Shown here: positions 27,684 through 36,330 of the stretch, piece after piece
Position numbering within the stretch: position 1 is the stretch's first letter
Layout of the letters: the number at the start of each line of letters is the position of its first letter
NCBI GenBank assembly: GCA_005793345.1
Contig: SXSU01000015.1
Coordinates: 1-62,626 of the forward strand
Direction of reading: 5' to 3'
DNA length: 62,626 bases
DNA from: Bdellovibrionales bacterium
GTDB lineage: Bacteria > Bdellovibrionota > Bdellovibrionia > Bdellovibrionales > Bdellovibrionaceae
Notes under the pieces: generated by a model
Told to the model about the DNA's origin: nothing
What the model saw: only the letters and a program-made list of their open reading frames with translations
The model's database searches: none
Translations under genes and position numbers: made by a program

Positions 27684-29045
27684 ATGAATAAAATATTTTT
27701 AGTCACTTTATCTTTTCTAGTATTTATATCTTGTAGTAACAAAAATAGTAGTAAAGATAGCAGTTCTGTCAAAACTGGTGGAACAATATCAATACAGTTA
27801 TCGTCAACTGTTACGTCAAGTCCACATATTACAAACAATAATTTTTTTCAAAATTCAATAATTAATACTTTTTTAACTCCATCAAATTTAGCGGCAATTG
27901 GACAAACAACATCAGCTGGTTTAACAAGTTTAAAATATTTTATAACTTCGATTCAGATATGTCGTGATGTGACTGTTCAAGGCACTGGGTATAGTAATGC
28001 AACAAATTGTATTGGTTTATTTTCAAATAATAATCTTACAGATAATTACAATAATTATACAATTACGGATGCAATGGCTGACAATGAAAATTATATAGAT
28101 TTTATGACTGAAGAAGGTCGTGCTAAATTTGCACAAACTATAACTTACACAGAAGATGATATCGGCGATTATAATTGGGTAATAGTTTCATTTGCTAGAC
28201 CAATTAAAATGACCGGAAGTTTTTTTACACCTGGAACAACAACTGCAGCTTTTATTACTAAGACACCTCAAGCTTCTGAGTTAGTTCCATTTGTAAATGA
28301 GGGGCGAGAAGGAGAATTGGTTCGATTTACAACAAACCCAACAACTGGAACGCCAACTGAACTTACATATATGTTAAATAATGGCGGTACTTACTTTCCA
28401 TTTTTAAAACCATTTTCAATAACTCAAGAGGATGTCGATAACAAAACTTCATTGAGCGTTGAGTTTTTATTTAATCCTAATAACTTTGCAACTGTATACC
28501 AATCAACTTGTGATGGTACACAGTATGGAAGTAGTAAATACAATGCTGTAATGTATGTTCAAGATAATACAGGTTTGGGTGACTGTACTTTTTTTGATTT
28601 ACCATATGCAAAAATGGGTGCTGTACCTAAAAAATCTGGCGAGAATATAATGAAAGAAGTATATAATATAAATGTCGCTGAAGGTACCGCAAAACTTCGA
28701 GTTGAATTATTTTACAATAGTGCTGATACAACTAAGTCCGTTGTTGGAGCAAATTCTGATATAGTGTTTACAAGTGCTTCGGTTGCTGAGGCTTATAGTA
28801 ATCCTTTACAAACTTACAAAATAACTCAAACCAATAATGATGTAACATTTTATGGATATAATAGTACCTCTGGGCAAGTGGATCTTCCAAATTTTACTTT
28901 TACTCGAGGAGTAACTACTGGAACAGGAAGTTTAAATTGTAATTATCAAAGTTCATTTTGTTCAAATAGTGATGTAACCTCTGGAACTCTTGTGCAAAAA
29001 CAATTTACATACACCTACGAAGGTGAAGTTCTGGTAGGGAATTGA
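27684..29045 (+). CDS. Lipoprotein, unknown function
   Basis: A 453-residue protein with a short lipoprotein signal (MNKIFLVTLSFLVFISC, lipid Cys17) followed by a Ser/Asn/Lys linker. The mature protein is Thr/Asn/Ser-rich and strand-rich, with a few cysteines (ICRDVT, NATNCIG, STCDGT, DCTFFD, LNCNYQSSFC). No domain recognised. TAGGAG precedes the ATG. The layout resembles many large surface lipoproteins of bdellovibrios, which is only a general likeness. Its end faces the oxidoreductase gene, with a shared hairpin between them. Confidence 0.75.
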   Translation: MNKIFLVTLSFLVFISCSNKNSSKDSSSVKTGGTISIQLSSTVTSSPHITNNNFFQNSIINTFLTPSNLAAIGQTTSAGLTSLKYFITSIQICRDVTVQGTGYSNATNCIGLFSNNNLTDNYNNYTITDAMADNENYIDFMTEEGRAKFAQTITYTEDDIGDYNWVIVSFARPIKMTGSFFTPGTTTAAFITKTPQASELVPFVNEGREGELVRFTTNPTTGTPTELTYMLNNGGTYFPFLKPFSITQEDVDNKTSLSVEFLFNPNNFATVYQSTCDGTQYGSSKYNAVMYVQDNTGLGDCTFFDLPYAKMGAVPKKSGENIMKEVYNINVAEGTAKLRVELFYNSADTTKSVVGANSDIVFTSASVAEAYSNPLQTYKITQTNNDVTFYGYNSTSGQVDLPNFTFTRGVTTGTGSLNCNYQSSFCSNSDVTSGTLVQKQFTYTYEGEVLVGN

Positions 29046-29077
29046 AGTTAATAGAGTATTCTAAAATTTAGTACATT

Positions 29078-29103
29078 GTGGGATTGTTAATTAAGAATCC
29101 CAC
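29078..29103. terminator. Bidirectional terminator-like hairpin between convergent genes
   Basis: GTGGGATT (29078-29085) pairs with AATCCCAC (29096-29103) around a 10-base A/T loop. The right arm contains the last codons and stop of the oxidoreductase gene. There is no long U tract, so it may act mainly as an mRNA end structure. Confidence 0.5.
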
Positions 29104-30122
29104 TGAATTTTGAACATTGAATCTAGAACTTTAAGGTTAAAAATTAAGGTTGGATATTTATAATTTTTATTATTATCTTTATCTATTACTTTTAAACAAA
29201 AAGAATCGTTAATTAATTGTGAAATGATTTCAATATAACCTTCAAGCCAACCCGTGCTATGAAAAGGAGGTTGTTGTGATCCAATATCTTGATTTGTGCG
29301 ATATATATATTTGCAATCTCGACCCTCACCAATTTTAATTTCATCAGGTTTTTCAAAAATCCAAGTTGCAGTTTGTTTAGTTCCTAAAATATTAATTTCA
29401 AAATGATTTGTTGATCCATGAACAGTTTTTGAAATTGAACCTAATGAAGTAGTTTTATTTGAATAGGTTAAATTTAAATGGACATGTGAATCTCGAAATT
29501 GTGAGCTTGGAGAAACTGAGTTAGCATGACTTTTCCATCCTCGAATTTTAATAGGAGCAGAGTTTAGTAAAAAACTAACAGCTTCAATCCAATGGGTTGC
29601 AAGGTCAATGTATGTATCATACTCACCAGCTAACATTTTATCGTCTTTCCAGGTCAGTTTGTTTAATGATGTTTCATCTAATGCTCTTATTGCTGAGGAG
29701 GGCTGCCAATACCGTCCTTCTATGGAAATTATCTCTCCAAAATTATTATTGTCGATCATTTTTTTTATCGTTTGTATACCCCAAGTTTGACGGTACGCAT
29801 GCAAAATTGCTGTTGGTGTTGCTATTTTTTTTAATTCCTCCAGTTGTTGTAAATTAACACATGCTGGTTTTTCACAAATAATACCATCAAACTTTGAATT
29901 TTCAGCTTCAATAATAGTTTTTGAGTGTAAGGCATGTGGAGTTGCAATGCACAGAATGGCTTTTTTAAATTTAGTTCTTTCGTATTTAAGGTTTGAGTTA
30001 CGATCAAGCCAAACTGGTGTTTGCAAATTAAGTTCTGGACGCAAAATTTGTAAGCATGCAATGCTTTTAGCAATAGCATGCCCAGAACGACCCGATCCAA
30101 GTATTAATGGAGTAATAGACAT
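29091..30122 (-). CDS. Gfo/Idh/MocA family oxidoreductase
   Basis: A 343-residue NAD(P)-dependent oxidoreductase. The N-terminal Rossmann domain starts PLILGSGRSGHAIAKSI, has AILCIATPHALH at the adenine-binding strand and IICEKPACVN, the family EKP motif with the catalytic-region Lys. The C-terminal alpha/beta domain contains EGRYWQPSS, DLATHWIEAVSFLL (the substrate-site DxxxH) and INILGTKQTATW. The substrate, probably a sugar or cyclitol, cannot be told. It is divergent from a LysR regulator with 140 bases between, which suggests that regulator controls it. Confidence 0.85.
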   Translation of the reverse strand: MSITPLILGSGRSGHAIAKSIACLQILRPELNLQTPVWLDRNSNLKYERTKFKKAILCIATPHALHSKTIIEAENSKFDGIICEKPACVNLQQLEELKKIATPTAILHAYRQTWGIQTIKKMIDNNNFGEIISIEGRYWQPSSAIRALDETSLNKLTWKDDKMLAGEYDTYIDLATHWIEAVSFLLNSAPIKIRGWKSHANSVSPSSQFRDSHVHLNLTYSNKTTSLGSISKTVHGSTNHFEINILGTKQTATWIFEKPDEIKIGEGRDCKYIYRTNQDIGSQQPPFHSTGWLEGYIEIISQLINDSFCLKVIDKDNNKNYKYPTLIFNLKVLDSMFKIQWDS

Positions 30123-30200
30123 TTTAAATCTCCTAAGTTCAATTCTTTTTAAATTACAAAACTAAAAAAATTAAATTCATTTTAAATGGGTTTTAATTTA

Positions 30201-30229
30201 TTGACATAAATAAGTAAAATTAATTAAAT
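30201..30229 (+). promoter_or_regulatory. Sigma-70-like promoter for the LysR gene
   Basis: TTGACA at 30201-30206 is a perfect -35, and TTAAAT 17 bases later (30224-30229) can serve as -10. The LysR start is about 34 bases further. AATAAGT (30209-30215) and ACTTATT (30250-30256) form an inverted pair in the same region, possibly the regulator's site. Confidence 0.5.
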
Positions 30230-30262
30230 TGTGTTATTAATTAAGAAAAACTTATTAAAATT

Positions 30263-31129
30263 ATGATTAATCCTTATCACTTAAAATATTTTACCGATGC
30301 TGCATTAACTGGAAGTCTTTCTGAAGCTGCTAAGTTAAATTTAGTATCGCAATCTGCTATAAGCCAGGCGATTCGTTCGATGGAATTAATACTTGGTTTT
30401 GAATTAATTACTCATCAAAAAAAAATATTTCAGTTAACAGATGAAGGTTATACTGTTTTAGAGTTATCTAATGGAATTTTTGATGCTTTGTTAAATTTAG
30501 AGGAAGTTCTAAAAAATAGAAGTGCAGAATACACAGGTGTATTATCAATTGGTTGTACTAATTCAGTAGCAATAGGTATCCTTCCTCAAGTCTTAGCACA
30601 TTTAATTCGTGATTATCCTAAGTTAAAGCCACAAGTTCGAATTGGTAATAGTGAGGTTATAAAAGAATGGATTCTTGGAAATAAAGTTGAAGTAGGGATG
30701 ATGGTTGATGATGGAAAATATGCTCCAGATTTAAAGAGGCATTTTATAAAATCTGGAGAATATTTTTTGTTTAGTAATAAAAATTCTAATTTAATTAATT
30801 CAAAGAACAATTCAAATGGATTAGTTGTAACTCGAAGGGATCGTGCTGAGGTTCAATATTATTTAAAACAAAAGAAAATTTTACCCTTTACTGATATCCA
30901 ATGTGAGATCACGAGTTGGGAGGCTATTAAAAATTATATTTTAGTTTCTGGTGGAATTGGAATATGTCCAGATTATGTATTAACTTCAGAATTAAAATCA
31001 AAAAAGTTGTACGTAATAAGTTCACAAATAAAAAATCCTAAATATGATTTAATTGCACTTCAAAAAGCAAATCGAAAGCTTGGTAAAAATGCAAAATTGT
31101 TTATAGAGTTAATATCCCAAATACTTTAA
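30263..31129 (+). CDS. LysR-type transcriptional regulator
   Basis: A 288-residue regulator. The N-terminal winged helix (residues 1-62) reads HLKYFTDAALTGSLSEAAKL, QSAISQAIRSMELILGFELI, the standard LysR pattern; the periplasmic-binding-like effector domain follows from about residue 90 (GVLSIGCTNSVAIGILPQVL). It is divergent from the Gfo/Idh/MocA oxidoreductase and probably senses that enzyme's substrate or product; this is an inference from position. The effector domain is short but complete to the last helix. Confidence 0.9.
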   Translation: MINPYHLKYFTDAALTGSLSEAAKLNLVSQSAISQAIRSMELILGFELITHQKKIFQLTDEGYTVLELSNGIFDALLNLEEVLKNRSAEYTGVLSIGCTNSVAIGILPQVLAHLIRDYPKLKPQVRIGNSEVIKEWILGNKVEVGMMVDDGKYAPDLKRHFIKSGEYFLFSNKNSNLINSKNNSNGLVVTRRDRAEVQYYLKQKKILPFTDIQCEITSWEAIKNYILVSGGIGICPDYVLTSELKSKKLYVISSQIKNPKYDLIALQKANRKLGKNAKLFIELISQIL

Positions 31130-31155
31130 ATTTCAAACTATAATTTTCTTGGTAA

Positions 31156-32379
31156 CTAAATTAATTGGTGTAAGCAAGTAATTGTTGAATGATAAAATTT
31201 TGAATCAACAAATATCGTGACCGATTGTCCACTAATAATAATTTTATGGTAGTAAATATTATTATTTTTTAGTGAAGCAAAAATTTTCTGAATACTTTGA
31301 GAAGTGCTATTTGAAGTGCAAGTTGCGGTAACAGACGAAACTTTCTGCTTATCTAAAGTGAAACCAAATAACTGTGATATAGAATTTTTTATAGCAAGCA
31401 TGGATTCTTGTGGACCTGTAAAATATATTTTTTGAGGTTCGACATATAAAATTTGAGGAAAGTAAATTTCTAAATCTGACAGTTGTTCTTGCAAATCATT
31501 CAAAGCATTTTGATTTTCATTTTTAGTATGATTTAGACAAAGAATTTCATCATAAGATGATATTGCTAGAATTTGAGTGGCTTCAAAATTTTCATTCAGT
31601 TTCGGATTGTTCATTTTTAATTCTTCTCCTGTTATCCATGTTCCTTCCGAATGGGAGTGTGCTGGACCAATATATAATGGTACATTAAGTTTTTGACTTA
31701 ATTCTACTGATCTAAAATGTAAAACTTTAGCTCCCCAAAATGTCATATTTAAAAGTTGAGTGTAAGTCAGTTGATTTATTGGTTTAGCATTACTAACGAT
31801 TTTTGGGTCAGCAGTAAAAATGGCAGGTACATCTTTTAAAATTTCACACCAATTAGCCCCAATTGCAGCGGCAATGGAAACGGCAGTAGTATCTGAGCCT
31901 CCACGTCCGAGTGTTGTTATTTCTTTATTTAAAGGAGACATTCCCTGGAAGCCAGCCAAGATAACTACTTGATTGTTTGCAATCGCATTTAAAATTCGAT
32001 GAGGTTTAACATCAGTTATAATAGCATTAGAATGTGACTCGTTGGTTAGTATACCAGCTTGTGACCCAGTAAAACTAATGGCTTTGCAGTTTAAATCCTG
32101 AAGAGCCATACTTAATAAAGACATACTCACTCGTTCGCCAGTAGATAAAAGCATATCCATTTCACGTAATGAGGGGTGAGGGGAAATTTCGTGGGCCAAT
32201 TTTATCAAAGCATTTGTTGTATTTCCCATCGCACTTACTACAGCAACAACCTTTTGCCCTTTGTTAAAACTTTGATATAGTTGAAAAGCAACTTGCTTTA
32301 TTTTTTCAGGCGAAGATAAAGTTGCGCCACCAAATTTTTTTACGATTAATTGAGAATTAGAATTAAATTCAGGACCCAT
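31156..32379 (-). CDS. lysC: Aspartate kinase
   Basis: Phosphorylates aspartate, the first step towards lysine, threonine, methionine and diaminopimelate. VKKFGGATLSSPEKI is the ATP/Asp binding start (usually KFGGTSV), followed by VVSAMGNTTNALIKLA, LLSTGERVSMSLLSMAL, TLGRGGSDTTAVSIAAAIGA and DVPAIFTADPKIV. The C-terminal third, with the ACT regulatory domains, is poorly conserved. 407 residues, the normal monofunctional size. No homoserine dehydrogenase domain. No lysine riboswitch is evident in the 270 bases upstream. Confidence 0.93.
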   Translation of the reverse strand: MGPEFNSNSQLIVKKFGGATLSSPEKIKQVAFQLYQSFNKGQKVVAVVSAMGNTTNALIKLAHEISPHPSLREMDMLLSTGERVSMSLLSMALQDLNCKAISFTGSQAGILTNESHSNAIITDVKPHRILNAIANNQVVILAGFQGMSPLNKEITTLGRGGSDTTAVSIAAAIGANWCEILKDVPAIFTADPKIVSNAKPINQLTYTQLLNMTFWGAKVLHFRSVELSQKLNVPLYIGPAHSHSEGTWITGEELKMNNPKLNENFEATQILAISSYDEILCLNHTKNENQNALNDLQEQLSDLEIYFPQILYVEPQKIYFTGPQESMLAIKNSISQLFGFTLDKQKVSSVTATCTSNSTSQSIQKIFASLKNNNIYYHKIIISGQSVTIFVDSKFYHSTITCLHQLI

Positions 32380-32476
32380 TGATGTTAAGATAACTCAATT
32401 CTCCATTAAAAATCAATATATAGTTTTGATATTAATTTTTGATTGAATAATATTACGGTGGAGGAATAATAATCCT

Positions 32477-32541
32477 CGGACAAAATCGCTGTGTTATTTC
32501 ATTATGTGACTTTAATTGTTAAAATGTCCAAAACTCTACAG
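32477..32541 (+). promoter_or_regulatory. Two-block upstream element shared with the gene at 46417 (copy 1)
   Basis: A first block, CGGA-C followed by AAAATCGCTGTGTTATTTCA (32477-32501), and a second, CTCTACAG (32534-32541), occur here and at 46242-46306. 24 of 25 and 8 of 8 bases are identical, with the same 57-base distance between block starts. The first block lies 176 bases before the ATG of the secreted-protein gene at 32653. A TATAAT-like sequence follows the second block in both copies. The sequence between the blocks is not conserved. Confidence 0.75.
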
Positions 32542-32652
32542 TGGAAATAACTAAAAATATAATTTATATTAGTACGTAATGAATCCCTTACATTAGAAAA
32601 TTTGAGAAATTTATACAAACAACTATTGAACAACAAAAAATTGGAGTAAAGT

Positions 32653-33357
32653 ATGAAAATTAACTATAATATAATTTCTGTTCTGTTTTCGTCTTTTTTA
32701 GTTTTAACTGCAAATGCCGAGTCACAACCAGGAATGTCTAAAAATGCTACTGAGACCGAAGTATCTTTAATAAAAAATTCTCTCTCAGAATGTGTTATGG
32801 CATATGAAGGTGATGATAATACAACTTCTAATAAATATATTGAGTGCTTGTATGAGTATGTTGATGAAACTGGAATAGTAAAAAAAGAAGAAGTTAAATT
32901 AAAAGCTTTATTGAGTGATTCTGAAAAAAATACTCCACCGCCTCGATTGTCAAAATTATTATCAGATAATGAAGTTTTAGCAGTTAAAAATGCAATAAAC
33001 GATTGTGTTGTAAGTTTCGAAAAAGATGAATCAGGAAGTGCATCTAAAGTAATTGGATGTAAATATCACTATGATCAAAATCATTTTGAGGATATAGATT
33101 TCAAAGTTGCAAATACCAATGATATAATTCCATGTAAAAAAGAATTGTTGGTTTTTGCATTTCAGGATAAATTAAATTTAAGTCCCAATAGTGTTTTAGA
33201 CAATAAAACTATTACATTTGATATTAATTCAGTAAAAAATAAGAATAACGAATTTTTAGTTACTGTAATGGTAGAAGACAGTGCGGATATCCCTACAATC
33301 TATCAAGTTGATAAAAAATCTTGCAAGATTAAATTGGTAAAAAGACTACTTGATTAA
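32653..33357 (+). CDS. Secreted protein with an internal duplication, unknown function
   Basis: A 234-residue protein with a signal peptide (IISVLFSSFLVLTANA). Two copies of a ~50-residue unit are visible: TEVSLIKNSLSECVMAYEGD ... KYIECLYEYVD and NEVLAVKNAINDCVVSFEKD ... KVIGCKYHYDQ, each with two cysteines at matching positions. A third region ends with CKKELL and KKSCKIKLV. It is probably a periplasmic or secreted, disulfide-containing protein. TTGGAG precedes the ATG. It is transcribed alone and has the shared upstream element at 32477. Confidence 0.78.
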   Translation: MKINYNIISVLFSSFLVLTANAESQPGMSKNATETEVSLIKNSLSECVMAYEGDDNTTSNKYIECLYEYVDETGIVKKEEVKLKALLSDSEKNTPPPRLSKLLSDNEVLAVKNAINDCVVSFEKDESGSASKVIGCKYHYDQNHFEDIDFKVANTNDIIPCKKELLVFAFQDKLNLSPNSVLDNKTITFDINSVKNKNNEFLVTVMVEDSADIPTIYQVDKKSCKIKLVKRLLD

Positions 33358-33378
33358 TAATTAAATAAATCTAAAACT

Positions 33379-33408
33379 ATGGAGAATTAAATTATTTTAA
33401 TTCTCCAT
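33379..33408. terminator. Bidirectional terminator hairpin
   Basis: ATGGAGAATTAA (33379-33390) and TTAATTCTCCAT (33397-33408) are perfect complements around a 6-base loop, between two convergent genes. The right arm carries the last codons and stop of the transglycosylase gene. Confidence 0.75.
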
Positions 33409-34311
33409 CGCTATATGATCTGAATTATCGATTAAAAATTGTTTTGCGAGTTTATAGGTTCCAACTGGTATACGTATTGTATGATTAGGAACCTCATTAG
33501 GAACTTTATTAAATTTAAGTTCTGCATTTAATTCTTTAAGTGAATGTCGTGTAACTCCAAGATAGTCTGCAATACTATCGATCTCAGTACCTCCTGGTAC
33601 AGTTATTAATTGATACTTTACGGGTTCTAAAATATCCAAGTCACGAAATCCATATAAGCTAGGTGCTTTAGCAATTAACATTGCTGCTAAAAATTTTGGA
33701 ACATATTCTTGGGTTTCAACTGGCAAAGCATTTAGTTTTATAAGTTTCCAATAGTCTTTTGTTTTATATTTTTTTATAACTCGATTTAAACCATTTTCGC
33801 CCATATTGTAACTTGCAGCGACTAAGTACCAAGATTCAAACTCAACATACAGATCTTTTATATATCGAATTGCAGCGATAGTGCTTTTGCGCAAATCACG
33901 GCGTTCATCTAACCACCATAAATTTCGAAGTCCATATCGCTCACCAGTACTTTCTATAAATTGCCAAGGACCCACCGCATCTGCCATTGATTTTGCATTG
34001 GCTACAAAGCCACTTTCAATCATTACTAGATAGGCAAGATCTTTTGGAAGATTTGCTTGAATCAGTTCATTTTGAATTATCGGAAAATATTTTTCAGATT
34101 TTTCTAACCATCGCTTAAAAGTACTACGACCAGTTGATTGAAAATATTTGATCCATCGACTAACTTCTTTATTATAAGTGACAGGAACATCAAATATAAG
34201 AGGGGGAGTCGAAGTTTGAATGGGGCTTCGTATCGCAGTTTGTCCCACTGATGAAGTAAGATAGAATATGGTTATTAATATGTGGAAAAAAACTTTTTGA
34301 TTTATCATCAC
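33397..34311 (-). CDS. MltD-like lytic transglycosylase with LysM-like tail
   Basis: Cleaves the glycan strands of peptidoglycan to 1,6-anhydro ends. Signal peptide at the N terminus (FFHILITIFYLTSSVGQ). The SLT domain covers about residues 75-200: catalytic Glu in YLVMIESGF, then ADAVGPWQFIESTGERYGL, RRDLRKSTIAAIRYIKDLY and AASYNMGENGLNRVI, the MltD-type arrangement. A C-terminal LysM-like domain (ITVPGGTEIDSIADYLGV ... HTIRIPVG) would bind glycan. 304 residues. Monocistronic by position. Confidence 0.9.
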   Translation of the reverse strand: MMINQKVFFHILITIFYLTSSVGQTAIRSPIQTSTPPLIFDVPVTYNKEVSRWIKYFQSTGRSTFKRWLEKSEKYFPIIQNELIQANLPKDLAYLVMIESGFVANAKSMADAVGPWQFIESTGERYGLRNLWWLDERRDLRKSTIAAIRYIKDLYVEFESWYLVAASYNMGENGLNRVIKKYKTKDYWKLIKLNALPVETQEYVPKFLAAMLIAKAPSLYGFRDLDILEPVKYQLITVPGGTEIDSIADYLGVTRHSLKELNAELKFNKVPNEVPNHTIRIPVGTYKLAKQFLIDNSDHIAMEN

Positions 34312-34688
34312 ATCATCAACCTTTTTAGTTAAAAATTTGAAGAATGATATTATTCTAAGAAGCTAGTGAAACTTTATCTAACAACTTTTTAATATCAAAT
34401 TCATTAACATATACAGTATCATTTTAATAAAAGAGATCGTCGATATTTATTATGCATTTACAAACGAAAGTTTGGTTTTTCATCAAACAAATTTTTGACA
34501 CTCAAATATAAATTAAAATTAAAAATTGACGATTTTTCTAGACTTAAGATTTGAAAATCTCACCACAGGTCTTGCAATATCCATGGCACCCTGATTGCTT
34601 TCTAACAAAGTATTTAGTGATTGGCAGGAAATGAGCTTTTTAGTTTTAATCGCGAGCGAATATAATTTGAAATTTGGAGAAGTTTTTT
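34312..34688. other. Intergenic region upstream of the flagellar cluster
   Basis: About 375 bases between the divergent transglycosylase and flgF. It contains the sigma-54-type promoter at 34584-34599 and a weaker GG-N10-GC pair at 34623-34636 (GGCAGGAAATGAGC). The rest is A/T-rich without gene or repeat-family copy. Confidence 0.5.
34584..34599 (+). promoter_or_regulatory. Sigma-54 type promoter for flgF
   Basis: TGGCACCCTGATTGCT matches the -24/-12 consensus TGGCAC-N5-TTGC(A/T) completely, with GG and GC ten bases apart. Transcription would start near 34611, leaving a leader of about 78 bases before the flgF ATG. RpoN control of rod and hook genes is well known in several flagellated bacteria. 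Confidence 0.75.
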
Positions 34689-35498
34689 ATGAGTATTAAA
34701 GGATTATATACTGCTTTGAGTGGAGCAATGGCGCAAAACTTAAAACTTGAAACAACTTCAAATAATTTGGCAAACGTTAATACTCCTGGGTTTAAAAAGG
34801 ATCAGCAAGTTTTTCGTGAATATTTAACTGCATATGAAAAATCACCTCAAGTCATTCAGGTTCCTAAAGTCGAAGCTTCGATTGAAAGTTTTTATGATAT
34901 GCAAGGTGGTGATAAAAGCTATGTTGACCCCATTGGAACATTTACTGATTTTACGCAAGGGAGTTTAAAACAAACTGGAAATTCATTGGATGTTGCAATT
35001 GAAGGAGAAGGCTTTTTTGAAGTTATAACACCAAAAGGATTGCGATTGACCAGGTCAGGTTCATTTTCTGTTGATGGTCTTGGTCAACTGGTTACTAAAG
35101 ATGGTTATCCTATTTTAAAAAAGGCAGAACCTGGAGTGCCTCCAGAAGAGCGAATATTAAAATTAAATAGGACGTTGCCATTGGCAATTTCTAATAATGG
35201 CGAACTTGTTCAAGACAACGAATCAATTGGTAAATTATCTGTGATTGAAGTATCAAATAAAAATGGACTTCAAAAAGAAGGGCAAAGCTTATATTCATTT
35301 CGTCCAAATCAAGTCACCCAAATAAATCCTATGGCTAATCCGAACTTACATCAAGGCGCAATCGAAACTAGTAATGTCAATGTTGTTCAAGAAATGACAG
35401 ATATGATAGCGGCAACAAGGTTATTTGAGACAACTCAAAAGGCACTGCAAGCATATGATGGAATTGCAGATAAAATTGTTAATACTGTTCCAAAGTAA
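34689..35498 (+). CDS. flgF: Flagellar proximal rod protein FlgF
   Basis: Rod component between the MS ring and the distal rod. The N-terminal rod signature is clear (LYTALSGAMAQNLKLETTSNNLANVNTPGFKKD), with the central GQGSLKQTGNSLDVAIEGEGFFEV and the C-terminal coiled-coil GAIETSNVNVVQEMTDMIAATRLFE. The ATG at 34689 was chosen because the in-frame TTG at 34674 lies within TTGGAGAAG, its ribosome-binding site. flgG follows after 30 bases. It is the first gene of the flagellar cluster. Confidence 0.95.
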   Translation: MSIKGLYTALSGAMAQNLKLETTSNNLANVNTPGFKKDQQVFREYLTAYEKSPQVIQVPKVEASIESFYDMQGGDKSYVDPIGTFTDFTQGSLKQTGNSLDVAIEGEGFFEVITPKGLRLTRSGSFSVDGLGQLVTKDGYPILKKAEPGVPPEERILKLNRTLPLAISNNGELVQDNESIGKLSVIEVSNKNGLQKEGQSLYSFRPNQVTQINPMANPNLHQGAIETSNVNVVQEMTDMIAATRLFETTQKALQAYDGIADKIVNTVPK

Positions 35499-35528
35499 CT
35501 GTTTATTTTTTTATGGGGAGATCAATAA

Positions 35529-36314
35529 ATGATTAAAAGTTTAAATACAGCAGCAACAGGAATGCAAGCGCAACAAACTAACTTGGATGTTATTTCGAAT
35601 AATCTGGCAAACGTAAACACCAATGGATTTAAAAGATCACGTGCTGAATTTGAAGATCTTATGTACCATACAATTAAAGAACCAGGTGCAATGACTGGAG
35701 ATAATGCAGTTTCGCCAAACGGTGTACAAACAGGATTAGGGGTAAGAACTTCTGCTATTCAAAAAGATTTTGAAGATGGTTCAGCGATTATTACTAAAGG
35801 TGCTTTAGATTTACAAATCGAAGGTAGTGGTTTTTTTCAGGTACAGACTCCTGATGGACAAACTGCATTTACTCGAGATGGTGCATTTAAAAAAGATCCT
35901 ACAGGTAAACTAACAGATCGAAATGGAAATGCATTGCAACCTGAAATTACTATTCCGCCTAATGCTCGTGGAATTGAAATTTCACCTTCGGGGGCCGTAA
36001 GTGTTATACAAGAGTTATCAGGACCTCCCCAACAAGTTGGACAAATTGATATTGCAACATTTATAAATCCAACTGGTTTGAAAGCCGTTGGTAAAAATTT
36101 ATTTGTAACAACGCCAGCTAGCGGTGTGGCTAACACTGTTCGACCTGGTTTGAGTGGATCAGGATATATTTCTCAGGGGCAATTAGAAACGAGTAATGTA
36201 AATATTGTTGATGAAATGGTAAATATGATTACAGCTCAAAGAGCATATGAAACTAATTCTAAAGCAGTTCAAGCTGCGGATCAAATGCTTCAAGCCGTAA
36301 ACAGTTTGAGATAA
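35529..36314 (+). CDS. flgG: Flagellar distal rod protein FlgG
   Basis: Forms the distal rod, the shaft passing the P and L rings. 261 residues, standard size: NTAATGMQAQQTNLDVISNNLANVNTNGFKRSRAEFEDLMY at the N terminus is the FlgG-specific form, GALDLQIEGSGFFQV and the C-terminal GQLETSNVNIVDEMVNMITAQRAYETNSKAV are typical. GGGGAG lies before the ATG. flgA follows after 16 bases. Confidence 0.97.
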   Translation: MIKSLNTAATGMQAQQTNLDVISNNLANVNTNGFKRSRAEFEDLMYHTIKEPGAMTGDNAVSPNGVQTGLGVRTSAIQKDFEDGSAIITKGALDLQIEGSGFFQVQTPDGQTAFTRDGAFKKDPTGKLTDRNGNALQPEITIPPNARGIEISPSGAVSVIQELSGPPQQVGQIDIATFINPTGLKAVGKNLFVTTPASGVANTVRPGLSGSGYISQGQLETSNVNIVDEMVNMITAQRAYETNSKAVQAADQMLQAVNSLR

Positions 36315-36330
36315 GGATAGATATTGTTAT

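Noticed and set aside
30600..30830. Minus-strand frame within the LysR gene as a possible overlapping gene
   Set aside because: It is antisense to the effector domain, short and without a start signal.
32380..32476. Lysine riboswitch before the aspartate kinase gene
   Set aside because: No conserved lysine-riboswitch segments are visible in the short upstream region on the minus strand.
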